Source: CAXBGS01 sp963975425
GTDB taxonomy: Bacteria > Planctomycetota > Planctomycetia > Pirellulales > Pirellulaceae
Assembly (NCBI GenBank): GCA_963975425.1
Contig: CAXBGS010000002.1
Coordinates: 372,001-436,000 of the forward strand
Direction of reading: 5' to 3'
Length of the DNA stretch: 64,000 nt
A program made the translations under genes and the position numbers. Positions 1-9,179 of this stretch are shown piece by piece. Position 1 is the first letter of the stretch, and every line of letters begins with the position of its first letter. The notes below the pieces were generated by a model, which was not told the origin of the DNA, ran no database searches, and was given only the letters and a program-made list of their open reading frames with translations.

Positions 1-1024
1 GTGTTTCATACAACGCACTCGTTTCTTCGGTAAATGCGTTGGTTTCGCCTTGGTACCAAATCCCGCCACGGATTGCATATGGGATCAACGGCGCGAGCAT
101 TCCGTTGTAAAGAACGTAGGGATGATGCCAGTGGTCACGTGGGTTCACGGGTTGTCGCGGTTTCTTGGGACGGTCCTTTCCCGCGGCGATCGCGTCAGCG
201 GATTCGGTTTTCCATGCGGCAAGTGCCTGTTCGTATTTCGCCAATTCTGCGGCCTCGATTTCCGGCGTGTAGGCGGCATCTTTTTCGGACCACGATGCGA
301 GCAAGTTCTCTAACGCGGGCTCGCTATGTTGCGCTTCGGGACTGATCCATGCGGCAATGTCAGAGCCGCTGCGAGCGGTCACGACCAGACCGATAGGAAT
401 ATCCAAGTGCCGATGAAGTTCACGTCCGAAAAAGAACGCACAAGCAGAGAATCGCCCAGCAGAATCCGGGCTAGACGTGACCCAACTGCCAGTCACTTGC
501 GAGCGGACATTTCGGGCCGGCTGATTCTCGACCGAAAAAACTCGCAGTTCTGGCAGATCGCTGTCTGCCTTTTCCATTTCAGCATCGCGTGCCAAGTCCA
601 CTCGCATCGCCATGTTGGACTGGCCCGAACAAAGCCACACATCGCCAACCAAGACGTTGGCAATCGACACGACATCTTTGTCACCGGTGATCTTCAGTTC
701 ACGTGGTTCCGACGAGGCGGGAATCGGATCCAGGTTCACTCGCCATTGTCCTGTATCGGATGATTTCGCCGTTTTCGTTTGCCCAGCGAATGACACATGA
801 ATTTCAGTATTCGCATCCGCGGTGCCCCAAACGGGAACAGAGGCATCTCGCTGCAGTACGGCGCCGTCGCAAAAAAGACTTGCCATGGTTAGCTCGGCCG
901 ATGCGACTGAACTGTTCAGAGCGGCGATCATTAAAGTCAGAACCGCCGTGTGGCCAGTCGACCGTAAAATCGAATTCATTCGGGACATCTGAGTATCGCG
1001 AGCTATGCGTTCAGCATTCGCCAT
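1..1024 (-). CDS. Sialate O-acetylesterase (SASA/DUF303 family), partial
   Basis: Reading the minus strand from about 1030 to the window edge gives one open frame with no stop. It carries an N-terminal hydrophobic segment (about residues 17-44, starting MNSILRST) that looks like a signal peptide, then GDVWLCSGQSNM, the block around the catalytic serine of sialate O-acetylesterases (SGNH fold, DUF303). A further block, IRGGIWYQGETNA, is also characteristic. The family removes O-acetyl groups from sugars such as sialic acid or plant and algal glycans; a secreted enzyme is expected here. ATG 1024 is preferred because AAGGAAG lies 6 bases upstream; ATG 1030 sits directly on that Shine-Dalgarno sequence. 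The C-terminal half, with the expected Asp-His pair, is outside the window. It diverges from a sulfatase, which fits a shared polysaccharide-degradation role (inference). Confidence 0.9.
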   Translation of the reverse strand, partial: MANAERIARDTQMSRMNSILRSTGHTAVLTLMIAALNSSVASAELTMASLFCDGAVLQRDASVPVWGTADANTEIHVSFAGQTKTAKSSDTGQWRVNLDPIPASSEPRELKITGDKDVVSIANVLVGDVWLCSGQSNMAMRVDLARDAEMEKADSDLPELRVFSVENQPARNVRSQVTGSWVTSSPDSAGRFSACAFFFGRELHRHLDIPIGLVVTARSGSDIAAWISPEAQHSEPALENLLASWSEKDAAYTPEIEAAELAKYEQALAAWKTESADAIAAGKDRPKKPRQPVNPRDHWHHPYVLYNGMLAPLIPYAIRGGIWYQGETNAFTEETSALYET

Positions 1025-1189
1025 CGTCATCTTCCTTTTGCAAATTTGTTGTCGGCGAGTCGAGGGGGGAGGATCACGGCCACGGTCGTTGAACGTTACT
1101 TTCTGGCGGCAATGATCGGATAGACTGTAGTACAAACGCGAAGCGTTGTTGTTGCTGCTGCGTGTCGAAAAGCAAAGCTTGGACAAACC

Positions 1190-2776
1190 ATGAGACGAAT
1201 GCAAACGTTTGGAACCGTCGTCGCGGCGATATTCTGTTTTTTTTCATCTGCGTTGGCGGCCCCGCAACGTCCGAACGTTGTCTTTTTCCTGGTCGACGAT
1301 CTTGGTTGGCGTGACGTGGGATGTTTCGGCAGTTCATTCTACGAGACTCCGAACATCGATCGGCTAGCGGACCAGGGCGTGCGATTTACTGACGCCTACG
1401 CGGCGTGCCACGTCTGCTCGCCGACGCGTGCAAGTATTTTGACGGGAAAGTATCCGGGACGACTCGGTCTGACCGATTGGATACCAGGACGACGCGAATT
1501 CCCATTCCAACGACTCAGCAACGTTCGCACGCGACAGCAACTTCCAACAGATGAACAAACGCTCGCCGAAACGATGAGGGACGCGGGCTACCAGACCGCC
1601 GCGATCGGCAAATGGCATTTGGGCGCAGAACCGTCGGGGCCAACGGCCCACGGTTTCGATGTCGACATCCCACAAAATCACTCCAGCGGCGGGCCCAGAT
1701 CGTACCATGCGCCGTTTCAGCTTGACGGACTCGACGGCCAACCGGGTGACTACTTGACCGATCGTTTGACCGACGAAGCGGAACGTTTTATCGAGACCAA
1801 TCGCAATCGACCATTCTTTTTGTATTTCGCGCATTTTGCGGTGCATGATCCCATTCAGGGCCGCAGCGATCTGGTTACAAAATACGAAGCGAAGCGGAAA
1901 CAGTTGCCCAAGATGCGTTCTGCCAAACCATTTATCCTGGAAGGCAACCCCGACGACACAGCGCCGCTATCGACCGAGGAACTAAAATCACGCTTGGATC
2001 GCCCAGCCTTTTCGGGTCACAAAGTCCTGCCCGATCGCACCGTCAAGATCAAACAGCAGCAAGACAATGCGCAGTTTGCGGCGATGGTCGAAGCCACCGA
2101 TGAAAGTCTCGGTCGCGTCCTGGCCAAGCTTGAAGAGCTCGACCTGGCCGACAATACAATCGTGATCTTTTTCGCGGACAATGGCGGTATGTCAGCGGCC
2201 AATTTCGGACGCCCCACGCGGATCGTCGCAAAGGACGCGCTCGACCGAGCCTACTCGACATCGAACCTGCCTCTTCGCGGTGCCAAAGGTTGGCTGTACG
2301 AAGGCGGCATTCGTGTTCCGATGATCGTCAAATGGCCCGGACAAGGCCGACCGGGATCGGAGTGTGCCGAACCCGTCATCAGCACGGATTTCTATCCAAC
2401 CATCTTAGAAATGGTCGGCTTGCCGCCGGTGCCCAGGCAACATGTTGACGGCGTCAGCCTTGTGCCACTTATCAAAGGTGGTGAAACGCTGCAGCGTGAA
2501 GCAATCTACTGGCATTTTCCGCACTACAGCAATCACGGGATGCAAAGTCCGGGAGGAGCAATTCGCGCCGGCGACTTTAAACTGATCGAGTACTTTGAAA
2601 ACGGCACCGTTCAGTTGTTTCACCTGCGTGATGACATTGGTGAACAACATGATCTTGCGCCAACCATGCCCGAAAAAGTCACGCAGTTGCGAGCGATGTT
2701 GCATCGATGGCGTAAGTCGGTTTCGGCACAGATGATGCAACCCAATCCCGATTACGACGCTTCCGCCTCGCTTTAG
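1190..2776 (+). CDS. Secreted sulfatase (arylsulfatase A type)
   Basis: Formylglycine-dependent sulfatase of 528 residues, normal for planctomycete sulfatases. A signal peptide spans about residues 1-24, followed by PNVVFFLVDDLGW, whose DD pair binds calcium. The activation motif CSPTR has its catalytic Cys at residue 76. GKWHLG lies near residue 140 and FADNGG near 325, which supplies further metal ligands. The CSPTR cysteine must be oxidised by a formylglycine-generating enzyme, not seen here. Family role: hydrolysis of sulfate esters, probably on a polysaccharide after export; the substrate cannot be read from the sequence. It diverges from the acetylesterase on its left, and the 165 bp between them must hold both promoters. 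It converges on the PhzF-like gene. Confidence 0.95.
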   Translation: MRRMQTFGTVVAAIFCFFSSALAAPQRPNVVFFLVDDLGWRDVGCFGSSFYETPNIDRLADQGVRFTDAYAACHVCSPTRASILTGKYPGRLGLTDWIPGRREFPFQRLSNVRTRQQLPTDEQTLAETMRDAGYQTAAIGKWHLGAEPSGPTAHGFDVDIPQNHSSGGPRSYHAPFQLDGLDGQPGDYLTDRLTDEAERFIETNRNRPFFLYFAHFAVHDPIQGRSDLVTKYEAKRKQLPKMRSAKPFILEGNPDDTAPLSTEELKSRLDRPAFSGHKVLPDRTVKIKQQQDNAQFAAMVEATDESLGRVLAKLEELDLADNTIVIFFADNGGMSAANFGRPTRIVAKDALDRAYSTSNLPLRGAKGWLYEGGIRVPMIVKWPGQGRPGSECAEPVISTDFYPTILEMVGLPPVPRQHVDGVSLVPLIKGGETLQREAIYWHFPHYSNHGMQSPGGAIRAGDFKLIEYFENGTVQLFHLRDDIGEQHDLAPTMPEKVTQLRAMLHRWRKSVSAQMMQPNPDYDASASL

Positions 2777-2850
2777 TGCGCTGCGATCCGAGCCAATATT
2801 TCGCCGTTCGAGGCAGCGCGTTCTGGGCCAATCCCAATCTCGTACGCGAA

Positions 2851-3666
2851 TCAGACGAACAACTTTGCTTCCATGATCGACACGGCCTGACCCGTTAACA
2901 GGACTCGATCGCCCATGACTTTCGTACGAATGGTCCCTCCGCGTTTTGATGCTTGGTATCCGACCAAGTCATCACGTCCCAGTTTGCCGGCCCAGTACGG
3001 TCCGAGTGCGCAGTGGGTAGAACCCGTGACGGGGTCTTCGTTTATCCCGTGTCGTGGTGCGAAAAGACGCGAAAGATAGTCGATGCCTTCCTGGTCTGAC
3101 TTTGCCGTGACGATGACGCCACGAGTTTCGATCTCGGCAATGCGTTTGAAATCGGGCAGAAAATCTCGCACGAAGCGTTCATCTTTTGCAACCACAAAAA
3201 CATCGAATGAGCTTCGAGCGATGAACTCAGCGTTACCCCCAATGATGTCGGCAACTTGACTGGCCGTGACATCGTCCACCGGTAGGTCCGGTGGCGTCGC
3301 GGGGAAATCCAGTGTGATATTCTGTCCGCTTCGCTGGCACGTCAGTTCACCGCTGCGTGTCTGAAATCGGATGGGTGCTGATGGATTGATTCGCGACTGC
3401 TCGCACAGCACATGCGCCGCCGCCAACGTCGCGTGCCCGCATAAATCCGCTTCGACCACCGGAGTGAACCAGCGGAGATCAAAAACGTTGGGTTGATTTC
3501 GCGGAACGACAAACGCCGTTTCGGCCAGATTCATTTCGGCAGCCACATCCTGCATCCACTGATCAGCTGGAAACTGCCGCAGCAGACAGACGGCCGCGGG
3601 GTTCCCGGCAAAGGGTTTGTCGGTGAACGCGTCAACTTGCCAGAGTGGAACCGACGAGCGTTGCAT
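2851..3666 (-). CDS. PhzF family isomerase/epimerase-like protein
   Basis: 271 residues, the normal size for the PhzF/YHI9 (diaminopimelate epimerase-like) fold. It starts with VDAFTDKPFAGNPAAV, a hallmark of the family. NLAETAFV holds the proposed catalytic Glu (residue 49), CGHATLAAAH lies near residue 75, and a C-terminal DPVTGSTH motif lines the second half-barrel. PhzF itself isomerises a phenazine precursor, but no phenazine genes are nearby, so the substrate is unknown and a general isomerase name is safest. ATG 3666 is preceded by an upstream ORF that stops only 3 bases before it (see 3670-3921), so the two could be co-transcribed. Confidence 0.92.
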   Translation of the reverse strand: MQRSSVPLWQVDAFTDKPFAGNPAAVCLLRQFPADQWMQDVAAEMNLAETAFVVPRNQPNVFDLRWFTPVVEADLCGHATLAAAHVLCEQSRINPSAPIRFQTRSGELTCQRSGQNITLDFPATPPDLPVDDVTASQVADIIGGNAEFIARSSFDVFVVAKDERFVRDFLPDFKRIAEIETRGVIVTAKSDQEGIDYLSRLFAPRHGINEDPVTGSTHCALGPYWAGKLGRDDLVGYQASKRGGTIRTKVMGDRVLLTGQAVSIMEAKLFV

Positions 3667-3669
3667 GGT

Positions 3670-3921
3670 TCAGTTGACCCGAATAAGTGTCTTGAAAAGT
3701 GATTGAGAAATCGCCGGAAATTCCGCGGTACGGACTTGATGGAGCGGCTTTCGCGGCAGCGGGTTCGCGCGGCAACTTGCCAATGGGGCGATGCGGGTCT
3801 CGGGTTGTCCATTGAGTGCAGTGCCGATTGATCGGGTAATTTCCATTCCGATCGTGTTTTCGATGGTCATACCCGATGGACAGTGAACCAGAGTAGCCGT
3901 GTGAAGCGATCGCGATTCCAT
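3670..3921 (-). CDS. Possible small hypothetical protein upstream of the PhzF gene
   Basis: An 83-codon ATG-started frame ending 3 bases before the phzF-like start codon on the same strand. Its codons look moderately coding-like and the overlapping frames are no better, but I recognise no family. No convincing Shine-Dalgarno sequence precedes ATG 3921. It is listed because the tight spacing suggests a leader gene of a two-gene transcript; it could equally be untranslated leader. No membrane segment or signal peptide is evident. Confidence 0.3.
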   Translation of the reverse strand: MESRSLHTATLVHCPSGMTIENTIGMEITRSIGTALNGQPETRIAPLASCRANPLPRKPLHQVRTAEFPAISQSLFKTLIRVN

Positions 3922-4081
3922 TCCGATTCTTTGTGCAAGATTTTGTTCGATATGCCAGATATCGCCGACGATCGGGAAGAACGACGCATTACCGGCAAAT
4001 TCGCTGTCGCACTCGCCCTTGGCCTACTTTGGGTGCTATGAGCATAATATCGGCTTACTTCCAGACCACCGGGAAACCCTC
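3922..4081. other. Intergenic gap between the PhzF side and thrC
   Basis: Non-coding stretch between the divergent phzF-like gene (with its possible small upstream ORF) and thrC. If the 83-residue ORF is not real, the gap is 415 bases. The thrC frame stays open upstream to a TTG at 4019, but the residues before ATG 4082 do not resemble the threonine synthase family. I see no operator, hairpin or repeat here. Confidence 0.5.
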
Positions 4082-5443
4082 ATGTCGTCAGCTGTCGCGC
4101 CCCATTCGGACACCGATAACCAGACCGTCTACTTTCGCTGTATTGCAGGCTGCTCTGCGAAACACTCCATTTTTGACGTCATCTATACCTGCCCGTCGTG
4201 TGGCAGCTTGCTGGAGGTCTATCACGAGCGTGAGCCATTAAAGAAGCGGAATGCCTATCAATGGCAGCAGCTGTTTGATTCACGAGCGAGCACATCGACC
4301 TGGCCGTATGGCAGCGGCGTGTGGGGATTGCGTGAGTGGGTGATTCCCTCGCTGGCCAACGAAAACGTTGTCAGCATGTTCGAAGGCAACACCAATTTGT
4401 TCTGGGCGGAGCGACTTGGCAAGCAGCTGGGCGTGCCCGATTTGTGGATCAAATTATGCGGCAACAGTCATACCGGCAGTTTTAAAGACTTGGGCATGAC
4501 AGTCCTGGTCAGCGTGGTCAAGCAAATGATGGCACAAGGAAGCTCGGTGAAGGCGGTCGCCTGTGCCAGCACCGGAGACACGAGCGCGGCGTTGGCCGCC
4601 TACGCAGCCTACGCGGGAATCCCAGCAGTCATTTTCTTGCCCGCTGGCAAAGTCAGCACCGCACAGTTGATCCAGCCGGTCGCCAATGGAGCCCATGTAC
4701 TGGCGCTGGATACCGATTTCGACGGATGCATGAAAATCGTCCAAGAAGTCACCAAAGACAATTCGATCTACCTTGCCAATTCGATGAACAGTTTGCGCAT
4801 CGAAGGTCAGAAAACGGTCGGTATCGAAATCGTTCGTCAATTCGAATGGGAAGTTCCGGATTGGATCGTGATCCCAGTTGGAAACCTGGGAAACATCAGC
4901 GCCCTGCACAAAGGGTTCCAGCTGATGATGGACCTCGGACTGATCAACCGCATGCCTCGATTGGTTGCGGCGCAGGCAGCGAAAGCGAACCCGTTTTATG
5001 AATCGTTTAAGAACGGATTCAAAGAAAAGATCAGCGTCACCGCTCAAGACACATTAGCCAACGCGATTCGCATTGGTGACCCGGTCAGCTATGCAAAAGC
5101 CGTCAAGGCCGTTCAAGAGACTGATGGGATCGTCGAACAGGCGACTGAAAATGAACTGGCTGCGGCATCCGCCCACGCCGACTTGACGGGAATGTTCACT
5201 TGCCCACATACCGGTGTCGCGCTGGCTGTGCTGACAAAATTGATCAAGCGTGGTGTGATCAAGCCGGAAGACAAGACGGTCGTCATCAGTACCGCCCATG
5301 GTTTGAAATTCACCGATTTCAAAGTTGGGTATCACGAATCGAAACTGGACGGCGTCAACAGTGAGTTCGCAAATCCTGCTGTTCACTTACCCGCGAACGC
5401 GGATGTGGTGAAAGCAGAGATCGAGAAGCGACTTAGCAAATGA
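4082..5443 (+). CDS. thrC: Threonine synthase
   Basis: PLP-dependent lyase converting O-phospho-L-homoserine to threonine and phosphate, the last step of threonine synthesis (EC 4.2.3.1). The protein of 453 residues begins with a small zinc-ribbon-like segment containing CIAGC and, further on, CPSCG, as in many class II threonine synthases. GSFKDLG carries the PLP-binding lysine. Further on come STGDTSAA, which binds the PLP phosphate or substrate, and PVGNLGN, the glycine-rich loop. ATG 4082 is chosen over the longer TTG-started frame at 4019 because the extra 21 residues lack family character. No other threonine-pathway gene is adjacent, so this is probably a monocistronic housekeeping gene. 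Confidence 0.95.
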   Translation: MSSAVAPHSDTDNQTVYFRCIAGCSAKHSIFDVIYTCPSCGSLLEVYHEREPLKKRNAYQWQQLFDSRASTSTWPYGSGVWGLREWVIPSLANENVVSMFEGNTNLFWAERLGKQLGVPDLWIKLCGNSHTGSFKDLGMTVLVSVVKQMMAQGSSVKAVACASTGDTSAALAAYAAYAGIPAVIFLPAGKVSTAQLIQPVANGAHVLALDTDFDGCMKIVQEVTKDNSIYLANSMNSLRIEGQKTVGIEIVRQFEWEVPDWIVIPVGNLGNISALHKGFQLMMDLGLINRMPRLVAAQAAKANPFYESFKNGFKEKISVTAQDTLANAIRIGDPVSYAKAVKAVQETDGIVEQATENELAAASAHADLTGMFTCPHTGVALAVLTKLIKRGVIKPEDKTVVISTAHGLKFTDFKVGYHESKLDGVNSEFANPAVHLPANADVVKAEIEKRLSK

Positions 5444-5459
5444 GCCGCCAACTGGCCGA

Positions 5460-5505
5460 TCATTTCTTCTGTCTTGGTTCGACTCATCTTCTGTCCTGGT
5501 TCGAC
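5460..5505. repeat. Two-copy tandem repeat, 22-24 bp
   Basis: Two nearly identical direct copies of a T-rich unit ending in TGGTTCGAC, at 5460-5483 and 5484-5505, differ by two inserted bases and one substitution. They lie just after the thrC stop. The repeat may be a slippage product like the other minisatellites in the window; no function can be assigned. Confidence 0.7.
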
Positions 5506-5616
5506 TCTCGTAGCGAATTGCCCGTCGAGAGAAACGGACAATCGATCTTGCGATTTCGCAATCGCTAACAATGTCGGTTCAGCCGCATTTGCAATGAGAG
5601 TGTTCAGGTCGCGCGT

Positions 5617-5653
5617 AAAAAAACCGCCGCCTCTCAAGGGAAAGAGGCGACGG
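5617..5653 (-). terminator. Rho-independent terminator of the YTV-repeat gene
   Basis: On the minus strand a GC-rich stem pairs 5643-5653 with 5624-5634 across an 8-base loop and is followed immediately by seven T residues (the A run at 5617-5623 on the plus strand). It begins about 44 bases after the stop codon of the YTV gene at 5697. This is one of two clean intrinsic terminators in the window and suggests the YTV gene is transcribed alone. Confidence 0.88.
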
Positions 5654-5696
5654 CTTTGCTCAACAGCAGGTTGCCCGGCTATTTGTCTTTTAACAC

Positions 5697-7442
5697 CTAG
5701 CAGCCGCAGGGTGCACCGGCTGGTGCACCACAACCGCAATCGGCAGGTGCCGCAGCAGCGCCGCAACCACATCCGGCACCAGCGGCAGGAGCAGCCGCTC
5801 CGCCACAGCCACATCCGGCAGCGCCACTTGCGGCAGAAGCACCGTCACAACATGGGTTGATGACTTCTTCGACAACGCGAGGCACCATCTTACAGACTTG
5901 CACCTTTTGTTCTTTTGTCACGGTGTAAGGAACACAAACGGTGTACTCTTCCACTTGCTCTTCCGCGACGCGGTCATAGCGAGTGACTTCGTACGGTTCC
6001 ATCGAATGCTCAGGGACGTTGTAAGTGTACGAAACTTCTTTCGCACGCTTTTCCGTCACGTAACTGATGTGAGGGACCGTGACCGATTTTGTTACCGTCG
6101 CGTAGGTCAACTCTTTACGCATTCGGGTACGCTTTTCGTCGTTGTACTTAACAACTTTGCGCATCCGCGTGCGAGGTTCATCGACATAGACAACCGTCTT
6201 TTTGGTACCGGTACGAACTTCCGGGCGATACACAACCGTCGTGCATTCATAGGGAACCGACGTTGCTTGTTGCTCATAAACGGTATAGCTGACGACCTGT
6301 TCCTTGGTCGTGTTCGTGGTCACAGGAACCGATTCGGTGACAACATTCGGGACCCAAACTTTCTTGGTAACCGTTGTCGTGCCACATCCGGCACCTGCGT
6401 TCATCGATCCATCACCGGCACCCATGCCAGCGCCGTTTCCGGCAGAGCCACAGCCATCTGCAGCGCCGCAACCATCGCCACATGCGGTGCTGGCACCACA
6501 TCCGCCGCCGCAACCGGCGACGACAACTTGGCAACCGCCACATGCACTGCTGCCGCAGGTACCGCAAGCCGATCCGCAAGAACCACATGATCCGCCGTTG
6601 CCGCCGAAGAGTCGTCCCAGCAATCCGCGACGCACGCTTGCAGGTGCAGCGGTACGAGGCGCGTATCCGTAGCTAACCACTGCTGCCGGTGCCGCAGGGA
6701 CTTCGACGACCTGTTCTTCCCAGTGACCGTAGTCCTTGGTGACCGACTGCATGGTTGTTTCAGGAACACAAACTTGGATGGTACGCGTCTTGGTGACGGG
6801 TACTGCGTTGACGACCGTCTTGACCTTTTGTTCGGTCACGGCGTGAGGAACATTGACGGTGTACGTGAATGTCTCATCTTGCAGTTGTGGCACCTTGACG
6901 GTGTAGTTTTCGGCAACGTCGATCAGTTGAGGCACTCGCACGGTGTATTCCTCTGGAACTTCGTTCCAAACAGGAACCGACTCGCTGACTTCAACGGTCT
7001 TTTCCGATTTCACGGGCACCAGAACCGAATACTCGATCGTTTTCGTTTCGGTACGCGGAACGTTCACCACTTTGCTGCGGTACTTCGTCTCGACGACGGG
7101 TACGGTGCGGTAAACGGTTTTGGTGCGGTACCGAGTCTCGTTGCGAGTCTCCTGGACGCACACCGCACGCGACTCCGTCACATACTGCGGCTCCATCACG
7201 ATCTTGTAATCCGTGACAGGCTCGCACAAAGTCTCGCCGGCCATCCCGCCGCCTAGAGCGATGCCTTGTGAGGCACCATCGGCAGCAGCCATGACGTCGC
7301 CACAACCTGCAGAGACGGACGAAGCACCACTAGCGCAGGGATCGCTGCATCCGCCACAGGGAACACAATTTCCAGCACTCAAGGTGCCGGCGGACATCAG
7401 CATACATGCTGAGAGTCCTAGAAAGTTAGCAACCCACTTCAC
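5697..7442 (-). CDS. YTV-repeat cysteine-rich surface protein
   Basis: The 581-residue exported protein starts at GTG 7442, which has CGGAGG 9 bases upstream and opens a clean signal peptide (MKWVANFLGL to about residue 23). A GTG further upstream at 7487 lacks these features. Two blocks of repeated YTV-x-VP motifs (for example EYTVRVP, NYTVKVP, TYTVNVP, EYTVCVP) match the planctomycete YTV domain described from Rhodopirellula. The blocks are separated and followed by Gly/Ala/Cys stretches such as GSCGSCGSACG and a C-terminal tail ending APCGC. Known members are cell-wall or surface proteins, and disulfide cross-linking through the many Cys is the usual inference. No catalytic motif is visible. 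It has its own terminator and diverges from the TPR gene. Confidence 0.9.
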   Translation of the reverse strand: MKWVANFLGLSACMLMSAGTLSAGNCVPCGGCSDPCASGASSVSAGCGDVMAAADGASQGIALGGGMAGETLCEPVTDYKIVMEPQYVTESRAVCVQETRNETRYRTKTVYRTVPVVETKYRSKVVNVPRTETKTIEYSVLVPVKSEKTVEVSESVPVWNEVPEEYTVRVPQLIDVAENYTVKVPQLQDETFTYTVNVPHAVTEQKVKTVVNAVPVTKTRTIQVCVPETTMQSVTKDYGHWEEQVVEVPAAPAAVVSYGYAPRTAAPASVRRGLLGRLFGGNGGSCGSCGSACGTCGSSACGGCQVVVAGCGGGCGASTACGDGCGAADGCGSAGNGAGMGAGDGSMNAGAGCGTTTVTKKVWVPNVVTESVPVTTNTTKEQVVSYTVYEQQATSVPYECTTVVYRPEVRTGTKKTVVYVDEPRTRMRKVVKYNDEKRTRMRKELTYATVTKSVTVPHISYVTEKRAKEVSYTYNVPEHSMEPYEVTRYDRVAEEQVEEYTVCVPYTVTKEQKVQVCKMVPRVVEEVINPCCDGASAASGAAGCGCGGAAAPAAGAGCGCGAAAAPADCGCGAPAGAPCGC

Positions 7443-7840
7443 TGTTGAGTACCTCCGATCTCGGGTCAAAAAGGTGGGTAAAAACACAAACGCAGTTACC
7501 TTGCGGCAACCGCATCCCCCGAGCGGCTACTTCCGAGACTAGATGCGAAAAAGAAACATACAACCGTTGGGTTATCCATTTTTGGAAAAAAGCGGGCACC
7601 CCTTAGCACCGGAGTATTCGTAACAAAAGCGTTCAATCACATGTGGACTGCAAGGTTTTTCTATGGCTCTCTCGCGAATTCTGCCGCGGTGCGACTAGGC
7701 TCGAAATTTCTGTCTCAGGCGCGTATTGCTTCGATGCAATTCGCCACAGCGCATTGACTTTGACTGCCGCAGGATCACTCGAATTGAAACCTTTGACTTT
7801 CTTCCGACGAACCCCAGAACGTCATCAGGACTGCATCCCC
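7443..7840. other. Divergent promoter region between the YTV and TPR genes
   Basis: About 400 bases between two start codons facing away from each other, so promoters for both must lie here. The YTV Shine-Dalgarno CGGAGG is at about 7452-7457. The TPR frame stays open upstream to a GTG at 7643, but that stretch does not look like protein. I found no convincing -35/-10 pair, operator or hairpin. Confidence 0.5.
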
Positions 7841-9175
7841 ATGTACCGATCCCAAATTGAATCGATGAACGCTATTCGACGCTTTGTCGTGCTCGCATGC
7901 GCGTGTGTCGCGACGCAATTGTTTGCCACCGGTTTTGCCGCATCGCCGATGTCGGTACCCGTCGTCGCGCGAATCGAAATGAAACTTGCAAACGGCGACA
8001 AAATCATTGACGTCATCGAACAAGGCGACTTGTTGACCGTGCTCGAGGAACGAGAAGATGACTATGTGATCATCACTCATGATGGGACCAAGGGAGCCGT
8101 CGATAAGGTCAACGCCGTCCAGATTGCCGAATCGGGCGACATCTATACCGATCTGATTCAGCGCAATCCGCTTGAAGGCCGCTATTACACGCTGCGTGCC
8201 GGATCGTGGTGGGCACTGGGCAACATCGAAAAGGCTCTCGAGGATTTTGACCGTGCCATCGAATTGGGCTATGAAGAAGCGCACGCGTTCACCAGCCGTG
8301 GACTATTCCATGCCGCGATGGGAAGCCACGACAAGGCGCTTGAGGACTATGACAAAGCCATCGAACTGGATCCGACCGACGTGGCGCCGCTGATCAATCG
8401 AGCCGCCGTGTTTATGTCAAAGAATGATCCCGCCAGCGCGGCGGCTGATTACACGACGGCACTCGAATTGGAACCACAACGATCGTCACTGCAGCGTCAG
8501 CGTGCTATCGCCTGGAAAGCTGCCGGGCAACCTGAAATGGCGATCAAGGACTACGACGCCATTCTTGAGAAACAGCCGGAGGATGTCGCGGCGATCATGG
8601 GGCGCGGTTACATCCACTTTCAACGCGGCCGTCACACAGAAGCGGTCGAAGATTTTGCCCGGGCGATCGAGCTGAATCCCAAGGATCCCGTGGCGTTCAA
8701 CAACCGTGGCTACAACCGATTCAAGCTGGGCAAGCTGGTCGGCGCACTGCAGGACTACGACCGGGCGATCGAATTGGCGCCGAAGTATCCGCTCGCGCTT
8801 CAAAACCGAGCTTGGCTATTGGCCACGGCCGATGACGAGGCGCTGCGAGATCCGGCCGAGGCCATCAAGAGTGCAAAGGCGGCGTGCGAGTTGAGCGACT
8901 ACGAATCTGTTGCGGATCTTTCCGCTTTGGCGGCTGCACTGGCGGCAGATGGGCAATTCGAAGACGCCGTTGGTTGGCAAGAAAAGGTCGTCCAGCGGGT
9001 CGCCCAACAGTACAAGGATTTCGCGGAAAAAACGCTCGCTCGCTACCAGGACGAAAAGCCGTTCGCCAAAGACCCCGACCAGGCCAACCAGCGAGAACGT
9101 GAGGAAGCCGAGGCAAAAGGCAAAGCCGCAGCCGCTGCCGAATCCAATCAGACCGTCGCCAAGAAAACCCTGTGA
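7841..9175 (+). CDS. Exported TPR-repeat protein with N-terminal SH3-like domain
   Basis: The 444-residue protein starts at ATG 7841, with AGGA about 10 bases upstream; an in-frame ATG at 7865 is an alternative. A hydrophobic segment near residues 13-32 looks like a signal peptide. Next comes a short SH3-like domain (about residues 40-90, with VVARIEMKLANG and DYVIITHDGTKGAV). About six to seven tetratricopeptide repeats follow, in the form A-L-x-D-Y-D-x-A-I-E-L-x-P, up to about residue 380. The tail is rich in Glu, Ala and Lys. TPRs bind other proteins, so a periplasmic or surface scaffold is likely, with partner unknown. The YTV surface protein is its divergent neighbour, which makes an envelope role plausible but unproven. 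Confidence 0.88.
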   Translation: MYRSQIESMNAIRRFVVLACACVATQLFATGFAASPMSVPVVARIEMKLANGDKIIDVIEQGDLLTVLEEREDDYVIITHDGTKGAVDKVNAVQIAESGDIYTDLIQRNPLEGRYYTLRAGSWWALGNIEKALEDFDRAIELGYEEAHAFTSRGLFHAAMGSHDKALEDYDKAIELDPTDVAPLINRAAVFMSKNDPASAAADYTTALELEPQRSSLQRQRAIAWKAAGQPEMAIKDYDAILEKQPEDVAAIMGRGYIHFQRGRHTEAVEDFARAIELNPKDPVAFNNRGYNRFKLGKLVGALQDYDRAIELAPKYPLALQNRAWLLATADDEALRDPAEAIKSAKAACELSDYESVADLSALAAALAADGQFEDAVGWQEKVVQRVAQQYKDFAEKTLARYQDEKPFAKDPDQANQREREEAEAKGKAAAAAESNQTVAKKTL

Positions 9176-9179
9176 TTAG

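Noticed and set aside
326..763. A 145-codon plus-strand frame at the left edge
   Set aside because: It is antisense to the sialate O-acetylesterase, which has clear motifs on the minus strand.
6304..6676. Plus-strand frames rich in Pro, His and Arg
   Set aside because: These are antisense readings of the Gly/Cys-rich YTV gene.
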